Of a DNA stretch of 8,368 bases, positions 1 through 4,469 are shown one piece after another. The position numbers and the translations under genes are program-made. A model generated the notes under the pieces. It did no database searches, was not told where the DNA came from, and saw only the letters and a program-made list of their open reading frames with translations. This DNA comes from JBMOMT01 sp049324835 (GTDB taxonomy: Bacteria; Chloroflexota; Anaerolineae; CAYNKW01), in NCBI GenBank assembly GCA_049324835.1, contig JBMOMT010000056.1, positions 1 through 8,368 of the forward strand, in the 5' to 3' direction. Every line of letters starts with the position of its first letter. Position 1 is the stretch's first letter.

Positions 1-74
1 ATACGATCCATGGAGGCGAGCAGCACTGGAATATCGTCAACCCGTTCAGTGGTTACATCTAGTTTTTCACTCAT
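1..74 (-). CDS. IS1634-like (DUF4277) transposase, N-terminal fragment cut by window edge
   Basis: Only the first 24 codons are inside the window. The reading starts MSEKLDVTTERVDDIP and continues VLLASMDR. This resembles the N-terminus of IS1634-type DDE transposases (DUF4277), which begin with a short lead followed by an (I/V)DD(I/L)P-LLL segment. The match is by pattern recollection, not by search. There is no Shine-Dalgarno sequence before the ATG at 74. Instead a promoter at 108..81 puts the predicted transcription start on the A of the ATG, so translation is probably leaderless. The element has interrupted the GNAT gene to its right. The catalytic DDE domain would lie outside the window, so integrity cannot be judged. 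Confidence 0.6.
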   Translation of the reverse strand, partial: MSEKLDVTTERVDDIPVLLASMDR

Positions 75-80
75 ACCGTG

Positions 81-108
81 AGTGTAGCCATTTTTAGAAT
101 CTCGTCAA
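81..108 (-). promoter_or_regulatory. Sigma70-type promoter of the transposase, leaderless
   Basis: On the minus strand, TTGACG (108..103), a 16-bp spacer and TACACT (86..81) lie six bases before the ATG at 74. The expected transcription start, about 7 nt after the -10 box, is the A of the start codon. This predicts a leaderless transposase mRNA. Confidence 0.6.
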
Positions 109-461
109 AATTTGAGCGAACCGAGAGTCAATACCTCGAACAGACGGCGACCCAAACCTTGCTGGCGGCAGTCGGCAGCGACGCAGATGTCCGAAACAAG
201 GCCGTATACGTCGGGCGCAAAGACGGGCGGCGGTTGGTGCAGCCAGCCGACGATGTAACCTGCCAGTTGAGCCCCATCGTCGGCCACCAGCACGCAGCAC
301 TTTTCATCGGCCAGCCAGCCCCGCAGCGCATCGGCCCAATAGCCGGCGCCGTCGGGAGCCGGTCGAAAGCGCGGGTCCAGCGCAGCGTGGACGTCCATCA
401 TCGTTTGCCACAGCGGCAGAATTGCTGGCACGTCGTCTGTCTCTGCTCTTCGAATTTTCAT
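105..461 (-). pseudogene. GNAT family N-acetyltransferase, 3' end lost to IS insertion
   Basis: This is a 118-residue remnant of a GNAT acetyltransferase, a family that transfers an acetyl group from acetyl-CoA to an amine. The N-terminus MKIRRAETDD is the usual beta1-alpha1 start. The acetyl-CoA-binding motif A is RQQGLGRRLF at residues 99-108 (pattern Q/R-x-x-G-x-G). Family members are usually about 150-165 residues. Here the protein breaks off just after motif A with an unrelated tail, VLTLGSLKF, so motif B and the last strands are missing. The break coincides with the edge of the IS. The start at 461 is firm: GGAGG lies 4 nt before ATG on the minus strand. The gene sits directly downstream of a T-box leader, with a small palindromic element inserted between them. 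The substrate is unknown. The truncated product is probably inactive. Confidence 0.8.
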
Positions 462-476
462 TTTGCCTCCGAAAAC

Positions 477-540
477 GTAACTGCTCAGCCCACCCTCCCG
501 CAGGTTGTACGATCGAACCTGCGGGAGGGTGAGCAGTTAC
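477..540. mobile_element. 64-bp palindromic MITE with 8-bp target duplication (IS66-like ends)
   Basis: The arms at 477-506 and 516-540 are inverted copies joined by a 9-base loop (gtacgatcg). They match over 25 bp except for one 5-base insertion in the left arm. The outer ends are GTAACTGCTCA and TGAGCAGTTAC. The element is bounded by perfect direct repeats CCGAAAAC at 469-476 and 541-548, the expected trace of an insertion with 8-bp target duplication. IS66-family elements are known for 8-bp duplications and termini starting GTAA, so mobilisation by an IS66 transposase is a reasonable inference. It has no coding capacity. In RNA it would form a very stable hairpin between the T-box terminator and the GNAT ribosome-binding site, while the duplicated bases keep that site intact. 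Confidence 0.8.
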
Positions 541-543
541 CCG

Positions 544-577
544 AAAACAAAAACTCTCGTCCAACAAGGGACGAGAG
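544..577 (-). terminator. T-box intrinsic terminator
   Basis: On the minus strand, CTCTCGTCC (577..569) and GGACGAGAG (562..554) form a 9-bp perfect stem with loop CTTGTT, followed by TTTTTGTTTT. The 5' arm and loop (CCCUU) can alternatively pair with AAGGG of the T-box core to form the antiterminator. This is the classic mutually exclusive T-box arrangement. Confidence 0.92.
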
Positions 578-833
578 CCAGGCCGCTCCCGCGGTACCAC
601 CCTTTTTGCCAGCATGCGCCGGCCACTCGATCGTGTACGGGACGTCTCGTCCGATACCCGCGCCCGGCTAACGGTGGGCGAGCCCGGCCAAGTCTACTGA
701 CTCGTTAGAGAGCTTTCGGTTGGCAGCTCCGGAGGGATTTTCGGCGACTTGATCGCATCCGGCTCACACCCGCTCCGGACTCGCTGGGCGTTCCAGTCGT
801 GTACTCGTCTCCATCATCGCTTTTGGCAGCGTT
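544..833 (-). promoter_or_regulatory. T-box riboswitch leader, specifier AUC (Ile), upstream of GNAT gene
   Basis: A complete T-box leader can be read on the minus strand. Stem I has an AGUA S-turn strand (after GGAGACG), a distal loop resembling the conserved GGCGGUGUAAGC type, and a 3' specifier strand CCGAAAAUCC. By alignment with the B. subtilis glyQS pattern GAAA-NNN, the specifier is AUC, isoleucine. A second S-turn pair (CCGAAAG and CAGUAGA) marks stem II. A GCCGGC/GCUGGC hairpin fits stem III. The hallmark T-box AGGGUGGUACCGCGG is at 603..589; its UGGU bulge pairs with an ACCA tRNA end, consistent with A73 of tRNA-Ile. Uncharged tRNA is expected to stabilise the antiterminator (AAGGG with CCCUU) and let transcription continue. 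T-boxes normally serve aminoacyl-tRNA synthetase, biosynthesis or transporter genes, so a GNAT target is unusual. Confidence 0.93.
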
Positions 834-839
834 GGGCAT

Positions 840-868
840 ACTATACCACAGAACAAAAGGGCTGTCAA
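840..868 (-). promoter_or_regulatory. Sigma70-type promoter of the T-box/GNAT transcript
   Basis: TTGACA (868..863), a 17-bp spacer and TATAGT (845..840) on the minus strand form a near-consensus promoter. The expected start is near 833, just before the T-box stem I. The -35 hexamer overlaps the TGA stop codon (867..865) of the upstream hydrolase gene. Confidence 0.85.
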
Positions 869-877
869 GCCTTTTGT
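853..877 (-). terminator. Inverted repeat at hydrolase gene end: weak terminator or operator over the -35 box
   Basis: ACAAAAGG (877..870) and CCTTTTGT (860..853) are perfect inverted arms around a 9-base centre that contains most of the TTGACA -35 box. As RNA it would give a hairpin at the end of the hydrolase mRNA with its U-rich arm inside the stem, so it could act as a weak terminator. As DNA it is a symmetric site covering the T-box promoter. The sequence does not decide between these. Confidence 0.4.
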
Positions 878-1701
878 GCCGAGAATTTTTCATAAAGATG
901 CATCAGATTGGCCAGATGGAGCTGTTGCACCAGACCGTTGAGTGGAATGCGCGATTTACCACATTCTTCGATGCCGACACGCTGCAAGGTTTCTTTGGCG
1001 GCCCCTTTGTCGACGGCGGCCTGGGCGCGTTTTTTGATGGTTTGTAAATAGCGCACGCTCGTCTCGAGGGTTTCAGCCACCTCGCCGCGCAGCAGCACCT
1101 CGCCGTGCCCCTGGACGATGCTATCGATGGGCAGTTTGCTGATGCTGTTCAGTGAAGCGATCATCTCGTCGGCATCACCAAAGACGATGTACGGCACCGG
1201 CATGATCGTATCGGCGGCAAAGAGCACCTTTTCCTCTTTGGCATAGACGGTGATGGAATCCTCGGTATGGCCGGGGGCCAGGGTCAGGATCAGCGATTTG
1301 TTACCCAGGTGGACGATCATCTCGCCGCGGTCGAACACGACATCGGGGATGCGCAGGCGTACATCGGCCAGTTCCGGCACCTGTGCTTTGGCTTTGTCCA
1401 ACCCACGCTGACCGTGGTTCAAAAGGGCCCGGCGACACTTTTCGTGGGCCAGGAGCTCGGCCTCCGGAAAGAGGTAATTGCCGTAGACGTGGTCAGCGTG
1501 ATGGTGGGTGTTGATCACATACCGTACGCCCTGACGGCTGGCCCGCCGCACAAAGACCCCAAGCTCGATCGATTCCTGCGGAAAGGGGAGCGTATCGATG
1601 ATGACCGCCCCCTCGCGGGTCAGGATCACCCCTGCCGTGACCTGCGCGTACAGATCACTGGTGAAAACATAAACATCTTCTGCTATGCGCTCCCTTCGCA
1701 T
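865..1701 (-). CDS. Metallo-beta-lactamase-fold hydrolase
   Basis: This 278-residue protein has the MBL fold. The metal-binding signature THHHADH spans residues 65-71 (HxHxDH: His66, His68, Asp70, His71). The remaining ligands are likely His145 (APGHTEDS), Asp164 (FAADT) and His199 (QGHGE), so the two-metal site looks complete. The layout resembles stand-alone MBL hydrolases of the broad beta-lactamase-like/glyoxalase-II superfamily. The substrate cannot be assigned. No signal peptide or membrane segment is seen, suggesting a cytoplasmic enzyme. ATG at 1701 is preceded by GAGGGGG on the minus strand, and a near-consensus promoter lies 38 bp upstream, so it is probably monocistronic. Its stop codon overlaps the promoter of the T-box transcript. 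Confidence 0.88.
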   Translation of the reverse strand: MRRERIAEDVYVFTSDLYAQVTAGVILTREGAVIIDTLPFPQESIELGVFVRRASRQGVRYVINTHHHADHVYGNYLFPEAELLAHEKCRRALLNHGQRGLDKAKAQVPELADVRLRIPDVVFDRGEMIVHLGNKSLILTLAPGHTEDSITVYAKEEKVLFAADTIMPVPYIVFGDADEMIASLNSISKLPIDSIVQGHGEVLLRGEVAETLETSVRYLQTIKKRAQAAVDKGAAKETLQRVGIEECGKSRIPLNGLVQQLHLANLMHLYEKFSAQKA

Positions 1702-1738
1702 CGACTTTCCCCCTCAAGATCGTAGGATAGGCAGCAGA

Positions 1739-1767
1739 AGCATAACACAAAGCCCGGCGAGTGTCAA
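1739..1767 (-). promoter_or_regulatory. Sigma70-type promoter of the MBL hydrolase
   Basis: On the minus strand, TTGACA (1767..1762), a 17-bp spacer and TATGCT (1744..1739) give an expected start near 1732, about 30 nt before the ATG. It lies immediately after the terminator of the upstream small RNA, so the hydrolase is transcribed independently of it. Confidence 0.82.
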
Positions 1768-1783
1768 GATGTTTGCACCAGGG

Positions 1784-1824
1784 AAACAAAATGCCGTCAG
1801 GTTGTGGGCTTTACCCGACGGCAT
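1784..1824 (-). terminator. Intrinsic terminator of the 6S-like RNA
   Basis: On the minus strand, ATGCCGTC (1824..1817) pairs perfectly with GACGGCAT (1798..1791). A smaller GGG/CCC stem lies inside the loop, and TTTGTTT (1790..1784) follows. The U-run exists only on this strand, which supports minus-strand transcription of the RNA upstream. Confidence 0.75.
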
Positions 1825-1825
1825 A

Positions 1826-1955
1826 AAAACTCTTGGGGCCCCGCCGTGCCGTGTGTACCCCGGTCTTGAACCTGCTTTCGCAGGTGGGAACCCGCCTTTT
1901 AGTTCTGCAAGCCCGCAGGCGATTGCATCCCCTCTACCAGAGCAGAGCTCCCCTT
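1826..1955 (-). ncRNA. ssrS: Probable 6S RNA
   Basis: No gene fits here, but the minus strand folds like 6S RNA, the abundant RNA that mimics an open promoter and sequesters housekeeping RNA polymerase. A closing stem pairs GGGG (1932..1929) with CCCC (1838..1835), and CUCU (1942..1939) with AGAG (1833..1830). The next stem is CGCCUGC (1921..1915) with GCACGGCG (1849..1842, one bulge). A large asymmetric central bubble follows. The apical arm ends in ACCUGC-GAAA-GCAGGU (1885..1870). Sequence blocks GGUUCCCACC, GGUUCAAGACC and ACGGCACGGCGG resemble conserved 6S segments as remembered. Its own promoter and terminator bracket it, giving a transcript of about 220 nt before processing. The ends are approximate. 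Without a covariance-model score, another structured RNA is possible. Confidence 0.6.
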
Positions 1956-1974
1956 GAAAATTTGTTGGCTCAAA

Positions 1975-1993
1975 ACGTGAGGTGACATCACGT
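1975..1993. repeat. Perfect inverted repeat in the 5' part of the 6S-like transcript
   Basis: ACGTGA and TCACGT are perfect 6-bp inverted arms separated by 7 bases. It lies between the predicted 6S promoter start and the folded 6S body. It could be a processing hairpin in the RNA or a DNA operator. Confidence 0.45.
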
Positions 1994-2014
1994 ACACAGC
2001 AGGGATCGGTTATG

Positions 2015-2043
2015 ATCTTAGCACAAAAATGCCAAACGCGCAA
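2015..2043 (-). promoter_or_regulatory. Extended -10 promoter for the 6S-like RNA
   Basis: On the minus strand, TGC directly precedes TAAGAT (2020..2015), an extended -10 element. A weaker -35, TTGCGC (2043..2038), lies at 17-bp spacing. The start is expected near 2008. It is arranged back to back with the trmO promoter. Confidence 0.5.
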
Positions 2044-2071
2044 ATCTATTCGGCGATGTTTTGTTTTCGGG

Positions 2072-2100
2072 TTGACAAAACTCTCGGACGCGGTTATGAT
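2072..2100 (+). promoter_or_regulatory. Sigma70-type promoter of trmO-rsgA
   Basis: TTGACA (2072-2077), a 17-bp spacer and TATGAT (2095-2100) make a near-consensus promoter. The expected start near 2107 leaves about 23 nt of leader containing GGAGGG before the trmO ATG. Confidence 0.87.
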
Positions 2101-2129
2101 GGGGACACAAATACCGTTGGAGGGTTACG

Positions 2130-2612
2130 ATGCAAACGGTGGTGCAGATGCAGCCGATTGGGCGGGTGTCCAATCCGGTGGCCTGGGGACAGAAGGACGT
2201 CCGCTGGGAAGAGATCGTCAGCCGCGTCACCCTTTTCCCCCGGTGGGCAGAGGGACTGGAGGGGATCGACGAATTCTCGCACATCATGGTCATCTTTTAC
2301 CTGGATCGGGCCAGGAAGGACGGGGTTTTGAACCTGCGGACACGGCCCATGGGCCGCAAGGAGCTGCCGGAGGTGGGCATCTTTGCCACCCGATCCCCCT
2401 TTCGACCCAATGGCATCGGTGTGACGACCGTAGAGTTGCTGGCGCGCGATGGCGCTGCCCTCCGGGTTCGTGGATTGGATGCCTACGACGGCACGCCGGT
2501 GCTGGACGTCAAGCCTTATCTCTCGCGGGGTGATGAGATCCAGGGCGCGAGGATGGCCCGTTGGGCCGAACAGTTGTGGCAGATGCTCGATCAGGAGCAC
2601 CAAGAGGGCTGA
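2130..2612 (+). CDS. trmO: tRNA (N6-threonylcarbamoyladenosine37-N6)-methyltransferase TrmO (YaeB/TsaA)
   Basis: This 160-residue protein has the hallmarks of the TrmO (YaeB/VirR/TsaA) family. These are an IGRVSNP start (10-16), GLEGIDEFSH (42-51), FATRSPFRPNGIG (85-97) and DGTPVLDVKPY (120-130). The family uses S-adenosylmethionine to methylate t6A at position 37 of tRNA-Thr, giving m6t6A and improving decoding. It corresponds to the short single-domain form; the E. coli protein is longer at its C-terminus. ATG at 2130 is preceded by GGAGGG at 2119-2124 with good spacing, and a strong promoter lies just upstream. rsgA follows after 39 nt, so the two are likely co-transcribed and share a translation theme. 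Confidence 0.9.
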   Translation: MQTVVQMQPIGRVSNPVAWGQKDVRWEEIVSRVTLFPRWAEGLEGIDEFSHIMVIFYLDRARKDGVLNLRTRPMGRKELPEVGIFATRSPFRPNGIGVTTVELLARDGAALRVRGLDAYDGTPVLDVKPYLSRGDEIQGARMARWAEQLWQMLDQEHQEG

Positions 2613-2651
2613 CAGCCCGCCCGTTTGCACTCGATGCAAAAGGCCAGGTGA

Positions 2652-3620
2652 GTGACGAAAGGCTCAAGACAAGTGGACAAACTGGAAGGCCTGGTGATCA
2701 GGGCGCACGGTGGTTTTTACTATGTCCAGACTGACGATGGCCTGTTGCGTTGTGCGGTGCGGGGCACACTCAAACAGGCCGCACGGGAAACCGATCTGCT
2801 GGCTGTGGGCGACCGCGTTCAGGTCATACCGATCCGGCCTGGCCAGGGGGTGGTGGAGGTGATCCATCCGCGTCAGGCCGTTCTCTCGCGCCAGGCCCCG
2901 CTGCCCAAAGGCCGGCGTCCCATCGGCTGGACGGAGCGGGAGCAGGTGCTGGTGGCCAACCCGGATCAGGCCGTTTTTGTATTTGCCCTCAAAGAGCCAG
3001 AGCCTAACCTGCGTATGCTGGATCGTTTCCTGGTGGCTGCCGAACGCGCCGGCCTGGGAATTCTGATCTGCGCCAACAAGATCGATCTGCTGGCCGACGG
3101 CCAAGACCCCCGCCAGGTGTTTGGCCCCTACCGGGAGATCGGGTATCGCGTGTTGTACACCAGCGCCCTGACAGGCCAGGGGGTGAACGATCTACGAACG
3201 GCGCTCGAGGGGCAACTCTCTGTGCTGGCTGGCCCGTCAGGTGTGGGCAAGAGCAGCCTGCTGAACGCCGTGCAGCCGGGTTTGGGGCTAAAGGTGCGTG
3301 AGATCAGTCAGGCCATTGGCAAAGGGCGGCATACCACCATCGCGCCCGAGTTGCTGGCGCTCCAGACCGGGGGCTATGTGGCCGATACCCCAGGCCTGAG
3401 GTCTTTTGCCTTGTGGGATATCGTGCCCGAAGAGTTGGAGGCCTACTTTCCCGAGATCGCACGGCTGGCGGCCGATTGTCGTTACCCCGGCTGCTCCCAC
3501 CGCCACGAGCCCGGTTGCGCCGTCACATCGGCAGTGCAGCAGGGGGTGATTCACCCGGCCCGCTACGAGAGTTATCGGGCGCTGTATCAGGATCTGGCTG
3601 CCACGGACTGGTGGGAATAA
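2652..3620 (+). CDS. rsgA: Small ribosomal subunit biogenesis GTPase RsgA (YjeQ/YloQ)
   Basis: This 322-residue circularly permuted GTPase acts in late 30S subunit maturation. An N-terminal OB-fold (about 8-75) precedes the G domain. The motifs run in the permuted order: G4 NKID (142-145), G5 TSAL (170-173), G1 GPSGVGKSS (194-202), G2 region RHTT (226-229) and G3 DTPG (245-248). A C-terminal zinc site follows with the family pattern C-x4-C-x-H-x5-C (Cys276, Cys281, His283, Cys289). All key residues are present, so it should be functional. The start is uncertain: GTG at 2652 gives the length quoted, while GTG at 2673 would begin at MDKLEGL and has AAAGG about 10 nt before it. It is second in the trmO operon. 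No clear terminator follows. Confidence 0.95.
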   Translation: MTKGSRQVDKLEGLVIRAHGGFYYVQTDDGLLRCAVRGTLKQAARETDLLAVGDRVQVIPIRPGQGVVEVIHPRQAVLSRQAPLPKGRRPIGWTEREQVLVANPDQAVFVFALKEPEPNLRMLDRFLVAAERAGLGILICANKIDLLADGQDPRQVFGPYREIGYRVLYTSALTGQGVNDLRTALEGQLSVLAGPSGVGKSSLLNAVQPGLGLKVREISQAIGKGRHTTIAPELLALQTGGYVADTPGLRSFALWDIVPEELEAYFPEIARLAADCRYPGCSHRHEPGCAVTSAVQQGVIHPARYESYRALYQDLAATDWWE

Positions 3621-3707
3621 CCAGAAGTTAAATCAACATGTTTTGCGATAATTTACACAAAATTAACGAATTCTTTGCTGTGTCTTAACCTATTTCGTCG
3701 ACGTGTG
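3621..3707. other. AT-rich intergenic spacer after rsgA
   Basis: The spacer is markedly richer in A and T than the rest of the window. I see no ORF, no convincing rsgA terminator and no tRNA. The only recognisable element is the promoter at its right end. Confidence 0.5.
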
Positions 3708-3716
3708 TGGTATAAT
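3708..3716 (+). promoter_or_regulatory. Extended -10 promoter for the unclassified structured RNA
   Basis: TGG followed by the consensus TATAAT (3711-3716) is a perfect extended -10 element. No good -35 exists at 16-18 bp; ACCTAT is at 17 bp, and TTAACC at 20 bp. Extended -10 promoters can work without one. Expected start is about 3723. Confidence 0.6.
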
Positions 3717-3722
3717 AGAGCC

Positions 3723-3917
3723 AGCCAGCCAAATTCTCCTGATGTGCCAGTGTAGCTCTCAGAGGCTAGTCGAGTCAACACCTGAAAAACGGGGACGCAT
3801 TTTGGGCAGATCCCCAATTGAAAAAAAGGACTCACACTCACCAGCGCGCTGTGCACGGCGGAGGTGGCACCTTATCCGCCAGGGGCGAGGCCCAACCGGG
3901 TCTCGCCCCCTTTTTTT
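3723..3917 (+). ncRNA. Unclassified structured RNA (small RNA or attenuated leader)
   Basis: About 195 nt run from an extended -10 promoter to a strong terminator. Pairings visible by eye are: AGUGU near 3750 with ACACU near 3834; GAGUC near 3770 with GACUC near 3830; GGGGA with UCCCC around a 15-nt loop (about 3792-3816); and GGCGGA with UCCGCC (3857-3880) enclosing GGUG/CACC. The AGUGU and GAGUC arms would stack with a small hairpin between them, as in a multibranched aptamer. I do not recognise a riboswitch or RNA family. The reading frame of the next gene is open through this stretch, but it would translate through the terminator, so I do not call it coding. It could be a stand-alone sRNA or a ligand-controlled leader for the following gene. 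Confidence 0.5.
3882..3917 (+). terminator. Strong intrinsic terminator of the structured RNA
   Basis: GGGGCGAGGCCC (3882-3893) and GGGTCTCGCCCC (3898-3909) form a 12-bp stem with one G-U pair and an AACC loop. C and seven T follow. The next promoter begins only 8 bp later. Confidence 0.92.
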
Positions 3918-3924
3918 GCCACGG

Positions 3925-3953
3925 TTGACGTGTCTGGCACAAAGCGGTATAAT
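3925..3953 (+). promoter_or_regulatory. Sigma70-type promoter of the small unknown protein
   Basis: TTGACG (3925-3930), a 17-bp spacer and a perfect TATAAT (3948-3953) predict a start near 3960. Transcription from here avoids the terminator just upstream, so the downstream gene has an independent supply of mRNA. Confidence 0.88.
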
Positions 3954-3993
3954 CGGGCAGCGATGCACCGTTGAGCCTGAGATGAGAGGGGTC

Positions 3994-4368
3994 ATGCACG
4001 AATCGGATGCGGATTGGGCTACGCTTTTTACAGACCTGCACGAGTTCGAGGGCCAGCCAGTTGAGCCGGTTGTCGGCGAGCTGTCTATCGAGGGCATTGA
4101 ACTGCATCCCCTGAGTGATGGCCAGCGGGTGACGGTGGACATTGCCATCACGCCTACCCAGGAACGCCCCAACATCGAGGTGGTTGTCCTGGCTCCCGAC
4201 GAGACGGTGGTCGCCGAGATGCTCATCGTCGAGGCGCGCAGCAATCGCCAGGTGGTCACACTGCACCTTCGCCCGCCCGATGCCTCGCTGCGGTACGTTC
4301 TCAAGGCGGCCCTGTTTCGGGAAACAGAGTTGTTGACCACCTACGAGACCGGGTTCACCTGGCCCTAG
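3994..4368 (+). CDS. Hypothetical protein, beta-rich, unknown function
   Basis: A 124-residue protein I do not recognise. It is acidic at the N-terminus and then alternates short hydrophobic stretches (VTVDIAI, IEVVVLAP, QVVTLHL, YVLKAALF) like a small beta-sandwich. No signal peptide, membrane segment, cysteine or obvious catalytic motif is visible, so a cytoplasmic binding or adaptor role is possible but unproven. ATG at 3994 is preferred because GAGAGGGG lies immediately before it, though spacing is tight. ATG at 3982 would add four residues (MRGV). The frame stays open back to 3703, but that part overlaps a terminator and the promoter and is not credible as protein. It has its own promoter and terminator, so it is monocistronic. 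A structured RNA lies directly upstream. Confidence 0.75.
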   Translation: MHESDADWATLFTDLHEFEGQPVEPVVGELSIEGIELHPLSDGQRVTVDIAITPTQERPNIEVVVLAPDETVVAEMLIVEARSNRQVVTLHLRPPDASLRYVLKAALFRETELLTTYETGFTWP

Positions 4369-4392
4369 CCTGGCATTCAGCCTGACAGCCAG

Positions 4393-4430
4393 ACGTCTCT
4401 GGAAAGCCTTTTCCAGAGACGTTTGTTTTT
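4393..4430 (+). terminator. Intrinsic terminator after the small unknown gene
   Basis: ACGTCTCTGGAAA (4393-4405) and TTTCCAGAGACGT (4410-4422) form a perfect 13-bp stem with a GCCT loop, followed by TTGTTTTT. The run of T is only on the plus strand, so it does not serve the convergent minus-strand gene. Confidence 0.95.
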
Positions 4431-4469
4431 CGGCGGGAGACGGCCTGGCCCAAAGGTGCGACTCGCCGG

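Larger units (their letters stand above)
1..134 (-). mobile_element. Insertion sequence, 5' end (IS1634-type), partial
   Basis: The region left of about 134 appears to belong to an insertion sequence carrying the transposase that begins at 74. The edge is inferred from the GNAT protein: its similarity to the family holds through the RRLFE segment, whose last codon ends at 135, and then becomes an unrelated short tail with a stop. The exact terminus, its inverted repeat and its target duplication cannot be fixed because the other end is outside the window. The junction could be several bases either side of 134. Confidence 0.5.

Noticed and set aside
477..540. Palindrome considered as a second transcription terminator
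   Set aside because: No T tract follows either arm, while the flanking 8-bp direct repeats are explained by an insertion.
78..671. Plus-strand 197-codon frame opposite the GNAT gene and T-box
   Set aside because: It is antisense to a recognisable GNAT and crosses the T-box and MITE; no ribosome-binding site or family similarity.
1982..2639. Alternative frames on both strands over the trmO region
   Set aside because: The trmO frame carries all family motifs, a ribosome-binding site and a promoter; the others are shadows.
3621..3700. AT-rich stretch considered as a replication origin or DnaA-box cluster
   Set aside because: No TTATCCACA-type boxes or iterons are visible in it.
3703..3993. 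Open frame extending the small unknown gene upstream by nearly 100 codons
   Set aside because: It runs through a 12-bp terminator stem with T7 tract and through a consensus promoter, has no ribosome-binding site, and gives a low-complexity basic peptide.
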